From Rhodobacteraceae bacterium CG17_big_fil_post_rev_8_21_14_2_50_63_15 (GTDB lineage Bacteria > Pseudomonadota > Alphaproteobacteria > Rhodobacterales > Rhodobacteraceae), in NCBI GenBank assembly GCA_002783205.1, contig PFEY01000050.1, positions 1,569 through 65,568 of the forward strand: 64,000 nt of DNA, given 5' to 3'. Shown piece by piece: positions 9,249 through 19,395 of the stretch. Within the stretch, counting starts at the first letter, position 1; every line of letters starts with the position of its first letter. A program made the position numbers and the translations under genes. The notes under the pieces are model-generated. The model was not told the DNA's origin and did no database searches. It was given only the letters and a program-made list of their open reading frames with translations.

Positions 9249-10004
9249 ATGTTGAACATGATCTCTCATGGAACGCGCAGCACGCGGCCCGGATTGCTGA
9301 TCGTTCACGGGCTCTATGGCTCGGGGCGCAACTGGGGTGTGATCGCCAAGCGATTGTCGGACAGCCGCCATGTGGTTGCCGTGGATATGCGCAATCATGG
9401 CGAGAGCCCGTGGCAGGACAGCCATTCCTATGCCGATCTTGCGGGCGATCTGGCGCAGGTGCTCGAGAGCCTTGAGGGGCCCTATGATGTGATGGGGCAT
9501 TCGATGGGCGGCAAGGCGGCGATGGTTCTGGCGCTGACGCGGCCAGATCTCGTGAATCGCCTGATTGTGGTGGACATCGCGCCGGTGGCGTATGCGCATA
9601 GCCAGATCCAGTATGTCCGGGCGATGCAGGCGGTTGACCTGAGCCGCGTGAGCAAGCGCTTGGATGCCGCCGAACAGCTTTTGCCGCTGGTGGATAATCC
9701 CGATCTGGTGCCGTTTTTCCTGCAATCCCTGGACGTGCGCAACCGGCGCTGGCTGCTCAATCTGGATGTGCTGGCGCGCGAAATGCAGAAGATCCTGGGA
9801 TTTCCTGATGTTTCAGGATGTTACGAGGGAAAGGTTCTGTTTCTCTCCGGCGCGGAGTCGCAATACATCCGGCAAGAACATCGCGACCGGATCAAGGCGC
9901 TGTTCCCGGCCGCGCAATTTGCCAAGATCCCGGGGGCGGGCCATTGGGTCCATGCCGAGAAGCCGCGCGAATTCGAGGCGGCGGTGCGGGAATGGCTGGG
10001 GTGA
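9249..10004 (+). CDS. Alpha/beta-hydrolase, YbfF-type esterase
   Basis: A 251-aa alpha/beta-hydrolase. The nucleophile elbow is GHSMGGKA (Ser85), the oxyanion region is VHGLYGSGRNW, and the catalytic His is probably in GAGHWVHAEKP near the C-terminus. The layout matches the YbfF/acyl-CoA esterase branch. Natural substrate unknown. No signal peptide, so cytosolic. Stand-alone gene followed by a 164-bp stretch without a gene. Confidence 0.85.
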   Translation: MLNMISHGTRSTRPGLLIVHGLYGSGRNWGVIAKRLSDSRHVVAVDMRNHGESPWQDSHSYADLAGDLAQVLESLEGPYDVMGHSMGGKAAMVLALTRPDLVNRLIVVDIAPVAYAHSQIQYVRAMQAVDLSRVSKRLDAAEQLLPLVDNPDLVPFFLQSLDVRNRRWLLNLDVLAREMQKILGFPDVSGCYEGKVLFLSGAESQYIRQEHRDRIKALFPAAQFAKIPGAGHWVHAEKPREFEAAVREWLG

Positions 10005-10168
10005 GCATCGCTTGGCGCTGATCCTGATGGATCTCCCGCCGATACCGCTGTCATTGGAACGTCGCTCTACAAACCGAGCTGTCGGACAGCCGTATTCGCA
10101 ACCCAAGGCGCGGGCCGCGACATTCAGGATGCCGGCAAGGCGCTTGAGACCGCCGTGGAATAGCCCTC

Positions 10169-10678
10169 TCAGCGTTTCTTGACAAACTCTGTCAGAATGA
10201 CGATGCGCTGGCCTTCGACGCGCCCTTCGATATGGGCCGGGTTGTCCTGAACCAACGTGATGCGATGCACCGCCGTGCCACGTTTGGCGGTGAAATTCGC
10301 GCCCTTGACCGGCAGATCCTTGATCAACACCACGGTATCGCCCTGTTGGAGCGGCACGCCATTGCTGTCGCGATGGGCGCTTGGCTCTGCGATGTTGTCT
10401 GCCCAGGCGCGGGCGGTATCATCGAGCCAGAGCTGATCGGCGAGATCGCGCGCCCAGTCGTGATCCGAAAGGCGCGCCAGAAGGCGCGCGGCGAGCACTT
10501 GGGTTGCCGGGTCTTCGGACCACATCGATGAGGCCAGACAACGAAAGTGGTCAGGATCGAGGGTGCCGGTGATCTGATCGGCACAGCTGGCGCAAAGGGG
10601 CACGTTGGCGCCTTCGGGGCCGCCTGTGACGGGAAAATCGCTCAGGGGCGCCGTGGCGGCGCAAAGGGCACAGGTCAT
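10169..10678 (-). CDS. PhnA/YjdM-type zinc-ribbon protein
   Basis: A 169-aa protein with an N-terminal zinc ribbon (CALCAATAPL, then CASC) and a C-terminal PhnA domain with the conserved GDTVVLIKDLPVKG strand. Proteins of this kind are named after alkylphosphonate uptake but have no proven role in it. No phosphonate genes are nearby, so the functional name should not be taken at face value. Confidence 0.85.
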   Translation of the reverse strand: MTCALCAATAPLSDFPVTGGPEGANVPLCASCADQITGTLDPDHFRCLASSMWSEDPATQVLAARLLARLSDHDWARDLADQLWLDDTARAWADNIAEPSAHRDSNGVPLQQGDTVVLIKDLPVKGANFTAKRGTAVHRITLVQDNPAHIEGRVEGQRIVILTEFVKKR

Positions 10679-10763
10679 TCAGGGGACTCCGCTCTGGGTG
10701 ATGGCATCGGTATAGGACTGTCGGCCGGAAAGGGAAAGGCGGTTATCCTCTTGCGGCTTAGTG

Positions 10764-11810
10764 TCAGGCGCGCGGATCGAGCAGCTTGGCGAGGATCCGG
10801 TTGCGGGTGATGTGGCCGAGAATCTGGCCGCTCTCGAGGACGCCGACGGGCGCATCATGGCCCTGCGCCGCCTCCATCACCTGCTGGATCGTGGCATCGG
10901 GCGGCACGCAGGCGATGGGCGTGCCAGTGGCGGGTTCCATCACGTCGCGGGCGCAGAGCACACCCAAGGGATTCATGTGCGCCACGAATTCGGCAACATA
11001 GTCGGTCGCGGGATTGGTGAAGATGTCCTGCGGGGTGCCACATTGCACGATCCGCCCGCCCTCCATCAAGGCGATGCGGTTGCCGATCTTGAACGCCTCG
11101 TCGAGATCATGGCTGACAAAGATGATCGTGCGCTTCAGTTTCTTTTGCAGATCAAGGAGTTCGTCCTGCAACTTGGCGCGGATCAAGGGGTCGAGCGCCG
11201 AGAAGGGTTCATCCATCAGAAGGATCGGCGCATCGGTGACGAAGGCGCGGGCGAGGCCGACGCGCTGCTGCATCCCGCCGGAGAGGTCGCCGACCTTGCG
11301 GTCGGCCCATTGCGTCAGGTTGACCAGCTCCAGCTGTTCATCGACCTTGGCGCGGCGCTGGTCTGGCGACTGGCCTGCCAGTTCCAGACCGAGGCCGACA
11401 TTTTCACGCACGGTCCGCCAGGGGAGCAGGCCGAATTGCTGGAACACCATGGCAATGCATTCGCGCCGGACGCGCAGAAGATCGGCGGTCGAGGAGGTGG
11501 TGACATTCGACACCCAATCGCCGTTTCGCACGGTGACAGAGCCCCGCACCACCGGGTTCAGACCGTTCACCGCGCGCAGGAGGGTCGATTTGCCAGAGCC
11601 GGAGAGGCCCATCAGCACCAGAAGCTCGCCCTGGCCTACGGTCAGCGAGCAGTCATGGACGCCGAGGATCTGGCCGGTCTGCGTCTGGATGTCGCCGCGC
11701 GACAGGCCCTGATCCATCAGGGGCAGGGCGCGCTCGGGGTGGTCGCCAAAGACGATGGAGACGCGATCGAAGGTGACGGCGGGATCTGCGGAAGGGGACG
11801 TCTCGGTCAT
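10764..11810 (-). CDS. choV: Choline ABC transporter, ATP-binding protein
   Basis: Energises high-affinity choline import. The 348-aa protein has Walker A GLSGSGKST, the signature LSGGMQQR, Walker B ILLMDEPFSALDP and a C-terminal CBS-like region (VLESGQILGHITRNRILAKL), as in ChoV/ProV/OpuA proteins. Its start overlaps the choW stop by 4 bp, so the two are translationally coupled in the order choX-choW-choV. Confidence 0.93.
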   Translation of the reverse strand: MTETSPSADPAVTFDRVSIVFGDHPERALPLMDQGLSRGDIQTQTGQILGVHDCSLTVGQGELLVLMGLSGSGKSTLLRAVNGLNPVVRGSVTVRNGDWVSNVTTSSTADLLRVRRECIAMVFQQFGLLPWRTVRENVGLGLELAGQSPDQRRAKVDEQLELVNLTQWADRKVGDLSGGMQQRVGLARAFVTDAPILLMDEPFSALDPLIRAKLQDELLDLQKKLKRTIIFVSHDLDEAFKIGNRIALMEGGRIVQCGTPQDIFTNPATDYVAEFVAHMNPLGVLCARDVMEPATGTPIACVPPDATIQQVMEAAQGHDAPVGVLESGQILGHITRNRILAKLLDPRA

Positions 11811-12637
11811 CGTGACACCCGCAGCATTCGGTCGAGAAGGATGGCCACCACCACGATGATGAAGCCCGATTCAAAGCCAAGCGCGGTGTTGACCGAGTTC
11901 AGCGCGCGGACAACCGGCACGCCCAGGCCATTGGCGCCGACGAGGGCTGCGATCACGACCATGGAGAGCGACAGCATGATGGTCTGGTTCAGCCCGGCCA
12001 TGATCTGGGGGAAGGCATAGGGCAGTTCCACCTTCCAGAGCCGCTGTTTGGGGGTGGCGCCAAAGGCGGTTGCCGCCTCCATCAGGGCTTGCGGGGTCGA
12101 GGAGACGCCGAGATGGGTCAGCCGGATCGGCGCGGGCAGCACGAAGATCACGGTGGCGATGAGGCCGGGCACCATGCCAAGTCCGAAAAAGACGATGGCC
12201 GGGATCAGGTAGACAAAGGTTGGCAGTGTCTGCATCAGGTCAAGGATCGGCACCATGGCGCGGTAGAGCTTTGGCCGGTGCGCGGCGGCGATGCCAATCG
12301 GCACCCCAAGCCCCATGCAGACGACGCAGGCCGAGAGAATCAGGGTCAGGCTTTGGGTTGTTTCTTTCCAGTAGCCCTGGTTGAGGATGAAGAGAAAGCC
12401 CAGAAGGACGCCAAGGCAGACTTTCCAGTTTCTTTGCAGAAACCAGGTCAGGGCGATGAAGACCGCAATGATGACAAAGGGATGCGGGGATTGCAGGAGC
12501 CAAAGGATCGCGTTGATCATCGATTCGAGTGCGGTGGAAATCGCATCGAAGAGCCCGCCCAGATTGGCGTTCATCCAGTCGAAAACGGCTCTTGCCGTCT
12601 TGCCGACGGGAATCTTGTAGTTGGTCAACCAATCCAT
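11807..12637 (-). CDS. choW: Choline ABC transporter, permease
   Basis: The 276-aa inner-membrane permease has about six hydrophobic segments and the ABC-permease EAA-like loop near EAATAFGATPKQRLWKVELP. It belongs to the ProW/ChoW branch of quaternary-amine transporters. It follows choX after 55 bp containing a strong hairpin and overlaps choV by 4 bp. Confidence 0.93.
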   Translation of the reverse strand: MDWLTNYKIPVGKTARAVFDWMNANLGGLFDAISTALESMINAILWLLQSPHPFVIIAVFIALTWFLQRNWKVCLGVLLGFLFILNQGYWKETTQSLTLILSACVVCMGLGVPIGIAAAHRPKLYRAMVPILDLMQTLPTFVYLIPAIVFFGLGMVPGLIATVIFVLPAPIRLTHLGVSSTPQALMEAATAFGATPKQRLWKVELPYAFPQIMAGLNQTIMLSLSMVVIAALVGANGLGVPVVRALNSVNTALGFESGFIIVVVAILLDRMLRVSR

Positions 12638-12663
12638 TCAGTCACTCCGGCAAAGGGAAGCGA

Positions 12664-12685
12664 GGCCCCGGCCTTTGCCGGGGCC
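12664..12685 (-). terminator. Intercistronic hairpin between choX and choW
   Basis: GGCCCCGGC and GCCGGGGCC form a perfect 9-bp stem with a 4-base loop. It follows the choX stop by 7 bp on the minus strand and has no U-run. Such hairpins after a binding-protein gene commonly protect its mRNA or reduce read-through, which gives more binding protein than permease. Confidence 0.65.
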
Positions 12686-12692
12686 ATCGTCC

Positions 12693-13616
12693 TTATTGCA
12701 GCGCGGCTGCAACAGCGGCCTTTGCATCGCCGCCGTCCTTGGTGGTGACACCGTCGAGCCAGGATTCCCAGGTCGCCGGGTTGGCGGCAAGCCAAGTCTT
12801 GGCGGCCTCGGCGGGATCGGTGGCGTCATTCAGAATCGCGCCCATGATCTCGTTCTCCATCTGAAGGGTGAAGGCGAGGTTCTGGAGCAGTTTGCCGGTG
12901 TTCGGACATTCGGCGACATAGCCCGCGCGGGTGTTGGTCGCCACGATGGCACCGCCAAGATTGGGGCCAAAGTAATCATCGCCGCCGGTCAGGTAGGTCA
13001 TCTTGAAATTGGCGTTCATCGGATGCGGTTCCCAGCCGAGAAAGACGATCGGCTTGCCCGCCTTGGTGGCCTTGGCAACCTCGGCCAGCATGCCCTGTTC
13101 CGACGATTCGACAACCTCGAACCCGTCGAGACCGAAGGGACCGGAGGCGATCATGTCAAGGATCAGGCGGTTGCCGTCATTGCCCGGCTCGATCCCATAT
13201 ATCTTGGCCTCCAGAGCATCCTTCTGCGCGGCGATCGTGGTGAAATCGGTGATGCCGAGCGCGGCGCCGTGTTCGTTGGTCGCAAGGGTGTATTTCGCAC
13301 CCTCAAGGTTGGTGCGGACGGTATCGACCTTGCCCGCGTCGCGGTAGCTGGCAATGTCGGCCTCCATCGTCGGCATCCAGTTGCCGAGGAACACGTCGAT
13401 GTCGCCACCGGCCAGACCGGCATAGGTGACGGGCACGGACAGCACATTGATCTCGGTTTCATAGCCGAGGGCCTCAAGCACCACGGAAGTTGCCGCGGTG
13501 GTGGCGGTGATGTCGGTCCAGCCCACGTCAGAGAAGGTGACGCGATCGCAGTTGGCCATCGCCGGACCCGCGACAGCGGCGAAGGCGAGGGCGGAAAGGG
13601 TGGTCTTGAGGCTCAT
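12693..13616 (-). CDS. choX: Choline-binding periplasmic protein
   Basis: The 307-aa product starts with a signal peptide (MSLKTTLSALAFAAVAGPAMA) and belongs to the OpuAC/ChoX substrate-binding family. Aromatic-rich segments such as FSDVGWTDITATTAA, FLGNWMPTMEADI and FLGWEPHPMN are where this family cages the quaternary ammonium group. The start at 13616 follows AGGAG; the open frame upstream is not coding. It heads choXWV. Confidence 0.92.
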   Translation of the reverse strand: MSLKTTLSALAFAAVAGPAMANCDRVTFSDVGWTDITATTAATSVVLEALGYETEINVLSVPVTYAGLAGGDIDVFLGNWMPTMEADIASYRDAGKVDTVRTNLEGAKYTLATNEHGAALGITDFTTIAAQKDALEAKIYGIEPGNDGNRLILDMIASGPFGLDGFEVVESSEQGMLAEVAKATKAGKPIVFLGWEPHPMNANFKMTYLTGGDDYFGPNLGGAIVATNTRAGYVAECPNTGKLLQNLAFTLQMENEIMGAILNDATDPAEAAKTWLAANPATWESWLDGVTTKDGGDAKAAVAAALQ

Positions 13617-13667
13617 GGAGTATCTCCTGGCATTGGATCTTCGGGCGTGTGGCCCGGTTTCGAAGGG

Positions 13668-13692
13668 GGCCCGGAGAAAGATTCCCCGGACC
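13668..13692 (-). other. Weak hairpin between the orphan binding protein and choX
   Basis: GGCCCGG and CCGGACC can pair over 7 bp (one wobble on the minus transcript) around an 11-base loop, in the 101-bp gap between the family-5 binding protein and choX. It may be a partial terminator or a stabilising hairpin; it leaves open whether choX is transcribed together with the upstream gene. Confidence 0.35.
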
Positions 13693-13717
13693 CCGCTTTG
13701 CTGTCGACCGGTTGGGC

Positions 13718-15271
13718 TCAGGCCATCCACCAGCGTTCGATGAAGCGCATGCCGTCCACGTCCCAGTTGGCAGCGAGCGTTTCGGGATGGGCGACCTTGT
13801 TGGAGTTGCCAAAAACGTAATTGGCGAACATCGGGACGACGACGCCGCCGTCGTCGCTGCAGATCGCCTGCATCTCGAAATACATCGCGCGGCGCTTGTC
13901 CTCGTCGAGTTCCGAGCGTGCCTTGAGCATCAGTTCCTCGAACCGGTCATTGCACCAGAAGCTGTCATTCCACGCGGCCCCGCATTGGTAGGCAGTGGCG
14001 AACATCTGGTCCTCGACCGGGCGGCCCGACCAGTAGACGGCGCAGAACGGTTTCTTCATCCAGACATCCGACCAGTAGCCGTCATTGGGCTCGCGCACCG
14101 GTGTCAGGCTGATCCCGGCCTTGTTGGCGGAGTTCTGGTAGAGAACCGCCGCATCGACTGCGCCCGCAAAAGCGGCGTCGGCGGCCGAAAGCTTGACCTC
14201 GAGCTTGTCGAGACCAGCCTCTTTGAGGTGGAATTTCGCCTTGTCGGGATTGAAGGCCTTCTGCGCGAGTTCGGTGTTGAAATAGCGCTGACCCGGTCCG
14301 ATCGGATGGTCGTTGCCGATCGAGCCGTAGCCGAACAGGATCTTGTCCACCAGTTCCTGCCGGTCGATGCCGTATTTCAGCGCCAGCCTGACATGCGGGT
14401 TGGAATAGGGATCGGCACGGGTGTCCATGGCAAAGGTGTAATGCTGGGTGCCCGCGACCGAATTGATCTGGATGTCGGGACGGCGCGCCAAGAGGCCCAC
14501 GGTCTTGAGGTCGAGCCGGTCGGCCACCTGAACGTCGCCCGAGACAAGCGCCGTGGTGCGCGCGTTCTGATCGACGATGGCGATCACTTCGGCGCTGTCA
14601 AACCAGGCCACATCGCTGCGCCAGTGATTCGGGTTGCGTTCGAGCGAGAGCGAGACGCCGGGCTTGAATTCCTTGAGCACGTAGCTGCCGCAGCCATCGC
14701 CGGATTTCCAGTCGATCCCGTCACCCTCGGACTTGCAGATCACGAGGTGATAGTCGCTGAGGAAGAAGGGAAAATCGGCATTGCCGCCGTCGAGGGTGAA
14801 GATCACCTTGTCGTCGCCCTCGGTGGTGATATCGGTGATCGGCGCCACCAGCGGACCGGCGGCGGAGGTGGAACCCTCGCTGCGATGGAAATTGATCGAA
14901 TTGGCCACGTCGGTCGCGGTGACGGACTTGCCGGAATGGAAGGTCACTCCGGGGCGCAGCTTGAACGTCCAGACCGACGCGTCGTGCGAGGCTTCCCAGC
15001 TTTCGGCCACTTCGGGGACGAGCGAGCCGTCGGCGGCCACCTCTGTGAGGTGCCCGTGGACAGAAAAGGCGATCGTGGTCGTGAAGCTGTTGGAATAGGT
15101 GCCCGGATCGAGCGTGTCGGTGGTCTGGCCGTGACCGATCCCGGCGCGCAGATGGCCGCCGCGCGACGGCGCGGCCTTGGCCCGCAGCGGCAGGCCGGCA
15201 ATCAGCGCGGCCCCGGCGGTAGTTGCCATGAAGCCGCGGCGATTGATGCGGCCTGATGTGAGAAGTGTCAT
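13718..15271 (-). CDS. Orphan family-5 ABC solute-binding protein, Tat-exported
   Basis: A 517-aa SBP_bac_5 (dipeptide/oligopeptide-type) binding protein. The N-terminus has a twin-arginine signal (NRRGFMATTAGAAL) followed by AKA. Family segments include LVPEVAESWEAS, LRPGVTFHSG, ATDVANSINFHR and VRLALKYGIDRQEL. No permease or ATPase of its own class is adjacent; it lies upstream of choXWV and diverges from betI. It may work with a transporter elsewhere or bind a choline-related compound; that is a guess from position. Start at 15271 chosen because it begins the Tat signal. Confidence 0.85.
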   Translation of the reverse strand: MTLLTSGRINRRGFMATTAGAALIAGLPLRAKAAPSRGGHLRAGIGHGQTTDTLDPGTYSNSFTTTIAFSVHGHLTEVAADGSLVPEVAESWEASHDASVWTFKLRPGVTFHSGKSVTATDVANSINFHRSEGSTSAAGPLVAPITDITTEGDDKVIFTLDGGNADFPFFLSDYHLVICKSEGDGIDWKSGDGCGSYVLKEFKPGVSLSLERNPNHWRSDVAWFDSAEVIAIVDQNARTTALVSGDVQVADRLDLKTVGLLARRPDIQINSVAGTQHYTFAMDTRADPYSNPHVRLALKYGIDRQELVDKILFGYGSIGNDHPIGPGQRYFNTELAQKAFNPDKAKFHLKEAGLDKLEVKLSAADAAFAGAVDAAVLYQNSANKAGISLTPVREPNDGYWSDVWMKKPFCAVYWSGRPVEDQMFATAYQCGAAWNDSFWCNDRFEELMLKARSELDEDKRRAMYFEMQAICSDDGGVVVPMFANYVFGNSNKVAHPETLAANWDVDGMRFIERWWMA

Positions 15272-15455
15272 GATGGTCGTCTCCCTTTGGTTTGTGTCCC
15301 GAACCTGCCTTTGCCCCGGTGTTCCGGTCTTGCGGCCCCCTGCCGCGTGGCGGTCGGTTCTACCTGCCAAGGCTAATATGACGTTGTGATGAAATACAAC
15401 GCTATTCTGGCAGGGTGGGGTGTTTCTGGCGCGTCGTTCCCATTGTTTATTATTG

Positions 15456-15469
15456 ATTGACGAGTCAAT
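15456..15469. promoter_or_regulatory. betI operator: BetI-type operator
   Basis: ATTGAC and GTCAAT form a 6-bp inverted repeat around GA, embedded in AT-rich sequence (TTATTATTGATTGAC then GTCAATTAAACA). It sits 49 bp before betI and about 185 bp before the divergent binding-protein gene. The sequence resembles the BetI operator of enteric bacteria, where choline releases the repressor. Assignment rests on position plus remembered motif. Confidence 0.65.
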
Positions 15470-15517
15470 TAAACACGATTAGGCCAGTCTGGCAACAGAT
15501 CTTTCAAAGAGGCGTGG

Positions 15518-16105
15518 ATGCCAAAAATAGGGATGGAACCGATCCGGCGCACGGCGCTGGTCGAGGCGACGATTTGCGAGATCGGCGCCCAGGGAACGCT
15601 TGATGTGACGGTCGCGCAGATCGCCCGGCGCGCGGGCATGTCAAGCGCGCTGGCGCATCACTATCTGGGATCGAAAGAACAGATCTTCGTGGCCGCCATG
15701 CGCCATATCCTCACGCTCTACAGCGCCGAGGTGCGCGGCGCGCTGAGCATGGCGCAGGGTCCGCGCGCGCGCATCGAGGCGATCATCCGCGCCTCCTTCA
15801 CGCCGGCGCAGTTCCGTCCCGAGATGGTCTCGGCCTGGCTCAACTTCTATGTGCAGGCGCAACGCTCGGACGAGGCGCGTCGCCTGCTGCACGTCTATCA
15901 GCGGCGCCTGCGCTCGAACCTGCACCATGCGTTCCGCCAGCTGGACCCCGCGCAGGCGCGCACCCTGACGCGCGGCCTGGCGGCCATGATCGACGGTCTC
16001 TACATCCGTCAGGCGCTGCGCGAAGGCGCGATGCAGCCGGTGCTCGCGGTGGAGGTGCTGCTGCATTATCTCGACACAAGCCTGCCGGCAAAGGAGTCGA
16101 AATGA
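15518..16105 (+). CDS. betI: BetI, choline-responsive TetR repressor
   Basis: A 195-aa TetR-family regulator. The N-terminal helix-turn-helix is visible in VAQIARRAGMSSALAHHYLGSKEQIF, cut here into the usual recognition block around residues 30-55, and the rest is the helical ligand domain. In the family choline binding derepresses the betaine synthesis genes. The stop overlaps the betC start by 4 bp (ATGA), so betI-betC are coupled. An operator-like repeat lies just upstream, suggesting autoregulation. Confidence 0.93.
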   Translation: MPKIGMEPIRRTALVEATICEIGAQGTLDVTVAQIARRAGMSSALAHHYLGSKEQIFVAAMRHILTLYSAEVRGALSMAQGPRARIEAIIRASFTPAQFRPEMVSAWLNFYVQAQRSDEARRLLHVYQRRLRSNLHHAFRQLDPAQARTLTRGLAAMIDGLYIRQALREGAMQPVLAVEVLLHYLDTSLPAKESK

Positions 16106-17610
16106 GCGCGCCCAACATCCTGATCTTCATGGTCGATCAACTCAACGGCACGCTGTTTCCCGATGGTCCCGCCGATTGGCTGCACGCGCCCAATCTCAAG
16201 GCGCTGGCGGCACGCTCGACCCGCTTTGCCAATGCCTACACCGCCTCGCCGCTCTGCGCACCGGGGCGCGCCAGCTTCATGTCGGGCCTCCTGCCGTCGC
16301 GCTCTCGCGTCTATGACAACGCCGCCGAGTTTGCCGCCGACATTCCCACCTACGCGCACCATTTGCGGCGCGCGGGCTACCAGACCTGTCTCTCGGGCAA
16401 GATGCATTTCGTCGGCCCCGATCAGCTCCACGGTTTCGAAGAGCGACTCACCACCGACATCTACCCCGCCGATTTCGGCTGGACGCCGGATTACCGCAAG
16501 CCCGGCGAGCGAATCGACTGGTGGTATCACAACATGGGCAGCGTGACCGGCGCAGGCGTCGCCGAGATCACCAACCAGATGGAATATGACGACGAGGTGG
16601 CCTTTCACGGCGTGCAGAAGATCTATGATCTGGCGCGCGGCGCGGATACACGGCCGTGGTGCCTGACGGTGAGCTTCACCCATCCGCATGACCCCTATGT
16701 GGCGCGGCGAAAATACTGGGATCTCTATGAGAATTGCGACCACCTGCTGCCCGAGGTGCCCGCGATGGACTATGCCGATCACGATGCCCATTCCCGGCGG
16801 ATCTTCGACGCCAATGACTGGCGCAACTACACCATCACCGAGGATCACATCCGCCGCGCCCGCCGCGCCTATTTCGCCAATATCTCCTATCTCGACGACA
16901 AGATCGGCGAGGTGATGAGGGCGCTCGAGACGACTCGGCAGGAGGCGATCATCGTCTTTGTCTCCGATCATGGCGACATGCTGGGCGAGCGCGGGCTGTG
17001 GTACAAGATGTGCTTCTACGAAGGCTCGTCCCGCGTGCCGTTGATGATCGCGGCACCGGGCATGGCACCGGGGCGCGTGACTGATCCGGTCAGCACGATC
17101 GATGTCTGCCCGACGCTTTGCGATCTGGCGGGCGCCGACATGTCGGAGGTGGCGCCCTGGACCGAGGGGCAATCGCTGGTGCCGCAAGGGCAGGGGGTAG
17201 AGCGCACGGCCCCGGTGGCAATGGAATATGCCGCCGAGGCCTCGCAGGCGCCGATGGTCTCGCTGCGCTATGGCAGATGGAAGTACAACCGCTGCGCGCT
17301 CGATCCCGATCAGCTGTTCGATCTGGACGCCGATCCGCGGGAATTGACCAATCTCGCGCGCGACCCTGCCCATGCCGGCACCCTGGCGCAACTGCGCGCC
17401 AAATCGGAGGCGCGCTGGGATCTCGCGGTCTTTGACGCCGCCGTGCGCGAGAGTCAGGCGCGCCGCTGGGTGGTCTATTCGGCGCTGCGCCGGGGCGGCT
17501 ATTACCCGTGGGAGTATCAGCCGCTGCAAAAGGCGTCCGAGCGCTACATGCGCAACCACATGGATCTCAACGTGCTGGAGGAAAGCAAGCGCTTTCCGCG
17601 GGGCGAATGA
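16102..17610 (+). CDS. betC: Choline-sulfatase
   Basis: Hydrolyses choline-O-sulfate to choline and sulfate in the cytosol. The 502-aa sulfatase has the formylglycine-modification site as CAPGR in [14 protein letters not shown], where the Cys becomes the catalytic formylglycine, plus the metal-binding N-terminal MVDQLN and the later [17 protein letters not shown] block. The C-terminal extension ending near [10 protein letters not shown] is typical of choline sulfatases. It starts inside the betI stop. Confidence 0.95.
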   Translation: MSAPNILIFMVDQLNGTLFPDGPADWLHAPNLKALAARSTRFANAYTASPLCAPGRASFMSGLLPSRSRVYDNAAEFAADIPTYAHHLRRAGYQTCLSGKMHFVGPDQLHGFEERLTTDIYPADFGWTPDYRKPGERIDWWYHNMGSVTGAGVAEITNQMEYDDEVAFHGVQKIYDLARGADTRPWCLTVSFTHPHDPYVARRKYWDLYENCDHLLPEVPAMDYADHDAHSRRIFDANDWRNYTITEDHIRRARRAYFANISYLDDKIGEVMRALETTRQEAIIVFVSDHGDMLGERGLWYKMCFYEGSSRVPLMIAAPGMAPGRVTDPVSTIDVCPTLCDLAGADMSEVAPWTEGQSLVPQGQGVERTAPVAMEYAAEASQAPMVSLRYGRWKYNRCALDPDQLFDLDADPRELTNLARDPAHAGTLAQLRAKSEARWDLAVFDAAVRESQARRWVVYSALRRGGYYPWEYQPLQKASERYMRNHMDLNVLEESKRFPRGE

Positions 17611-17683
17611 TGCTTTCATCGTTCTGCAAATACTCAATTTCCGCCGCCTGCGGCCGGGAATGCGCAGCAGGAAAGAGAGACTG

Positions 17684-19342
17684 ATGCAAGCCGATCATGT
17701 CATCGTCGGCGCAGGCAGTGCGGGCTGTGCGATGGCTTACCGGCTGGCCGAGGCCGGAAAATCGGTGCTGGTGATCGAGCATGGCGGCACCGATGCGGGC
17801 CCCTTCATCCAGATGCCCGGCGCGCTCAGCTATCCGATGAACATGCGGCGCTATGACTGGGGTTACAAGTCCGAGCCCGAGCCGCATCTGGGCAATCGTC
17901 GCCTCGCCTGCCCACGCGGCAAGGTGATCGGCGGATCCTCCTCGATCAACGGGATGGTCTATGTGCGCGGCCATGCGCATGACTTTGATCACTGGCGCGA
18001 TGAGGGCGCGGTGGGCTGGGGCTATGCCGATGTGCTGCCCTATTTCAAGCGGATGGAGCATTGGCATGACGGCGGTCACGGCGGCGATGCGGGCTGGCGC
18101 GGCAGCGACGGCCCGCTGCATGTCAGCCGCGGGCGGCGCGACAATCCGCTGGTGCGCGCCTTTGTCGAGGCGGGGGTGCAGGCGGGCTATCCCGCGACCG
18201 ATGATTACAACGGTCATCAGCAAGAGGGGTTTGGCCCCTTCGAGATGACCGTCTGGCGGGGGCAGCGCTGGTCAACCGCCAATGCCTATCTGCGCCCCGC
18301 GTTGAAACACGCGAATTGCGATCTGGTGCGGGGGTTTGTCACCCGCGTGGTGATCGAAGAGGGCCGCGCGGTGGGCGTCGAGGTTGTGATCAAGGGACGC
18401 AAAGAGGTGGTGCGCGCGCGCGCCGAGGTGATCCTCGCGGCCTCCTCGATCAACTCGCCCAAGATCCTGATGCTCTCGGGCATAGGGCCTGCCGCGCATC
18501 TGGCCGCGCGGGGCATCGCGGTGGTGGCGGACCGCCCTGGCGTGGGCCAGAACCTTCAGGATCATCTTGAGCTTTACATCCAGATGGCCGCAAGCCAGCC
18601 GGTGAGCCTCTACAAATACTGGCACCTCTTTGGCAAGGCCTGGGTCGGCGCGCGCTGGCTCTTGAATCGGAGCGGGCCGGGGGCCAGCAACCAGTTCGAA
18701 AGCTGCGGTTTCATCCGGTCGCGGGCCGGTGTCGAGTATCCCGATATCCAGTTCCATTTCCTGCCCATCGCGGTGCGCTATGACGGCAAGGCTGCGGCCG
18801 AGGGGCACGGGTTTCAGGCCCATGTCGGGCCGATGCGCAGCCCGTCGCGGGGGGCCGTGACGCTGCGCAGCGCTGATCCTGGCGACGATCCGGTGATCCG
18901 CTTCAACTACATGAGCGAGGCGCAGGATTGGGAGGATTTCCGCGCATGTATTCGTCTCACCCGCGAGATCTTTGCGCAGGACGCCTTTGCGCCCTATGTC
19001 CGGCACGAGATTCAGCCCGGTGCGGGCGTGCAGAGCGACGACGACCTCGACGATTTCATCCGCGCCCATGCCGAGAGCGCCTATCATCCCTGCGGCACCT
19101 GCCGGATGGGGCGCGCCGACGATCCCCGCGCGGTGGTTGATCCAGAGGGCCGGGTGATCGGGGTGGACGGTCTTCGGGTTGCGGATTCGAGCCTTTTCCC
19201 GCGCATCACCAACGGCAATCTCAACGCGCCGTCGATCATGGCCGGAGAAAAGATCGCCGATCATGTTCTCGGCCGCTCTCCGTTGCCACCCGAGAATGTC
19301 GAGCCCTGGATGCATCGCGACTGGGCGCGGGCGCAACGCTGA
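17684..19342 (+). CDS. betA: Choline dehydrogenase
   Basis: FAD-dependent GMC oxidoreductase that oxidises choline to betaine aldehyde. The 552-aa protein begins with the dinucleotide motif [18 protein letters not shown] and carries the GMC signatures [19 protein letters not shown] and [16 protein letters not shown], and the C-terminal catalytic region [11 protein letters not shown]. The start at 17684 fits the FAD motif; the frame is open upstream only because it overlaps betC. No betB (betaine aldehyde dehydrogenase) follows, so that step must be encoded elsewhere. Confidence 0.95.
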   Translation: MQADHVIVGAGSAGCAMAYRLAEAGKSVLVIEHGGTDAGPFIQMPGALSYPMNMRRYDWGYKSEPEPHLGNRRLACPRGKVIGGSSSINGMVYVRGHAHDFDHWRDEGAVGWGYADVLPYFKRMEHWHDGGHGGDAGWRGSDGPLHVSRGRRDNPLVRAFVEAGVQAGYPATDDYNGHQQEGFGPFEMTVWRGQRWSTANAYLRPALKHANCDLVRGFVTRVVIEEGRAVGVEVVIKGRKEVVRARAEVILAASSINSPKILMLSGIGPAAHLAARGIAVVADRPGVGQNLQDHLELYIQMAASQPVSLYKYWHLFGKAWVGARWLLNRSGPGASNQFESCGFIRSRAGVEYPDIQFHFLPIAVRYDGKAAAEGHGFQAHVGPMRSPSRGAVTLRSADPGDDPVIRFNYMSEAQDWEDFRACIRLTREIFAQDAFAPYVRHEIQPGAGVQSDDDLDDFIRAHAESAYHPCGTCRMGRADDPRAVVDPEGRVIGVDGLRVADSSLFPRITNGNLNAPSIMAGEKIADHVLGRSPLPPENVEPWMHRDWARAQR

Positions 19343-19395
19343 TCTTTCGTCGGAGAGAGGCTTGATTTCCTCCTTTTTGACCCCGATAAGGGGGC

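Noticed and set aside
10761..12020. 419-codon plus-strand frame opposite choV and choW
   Set aside because: The minus-strand ABC genes are certain; the plus frame has no family likeness and no ribosome site.
13649..15256. 535-codon plus-strand frame opposite the family-5 binding protein
   Set aside because: Same antisense artefact; the minus frame has a Tat signal and clear family motifs.
16066..17637. 523-codon minus-strand frame opposite betC
   Set aside because: betC has its catalytic sulfatase motif and operon overlap; the antisense frame has none.
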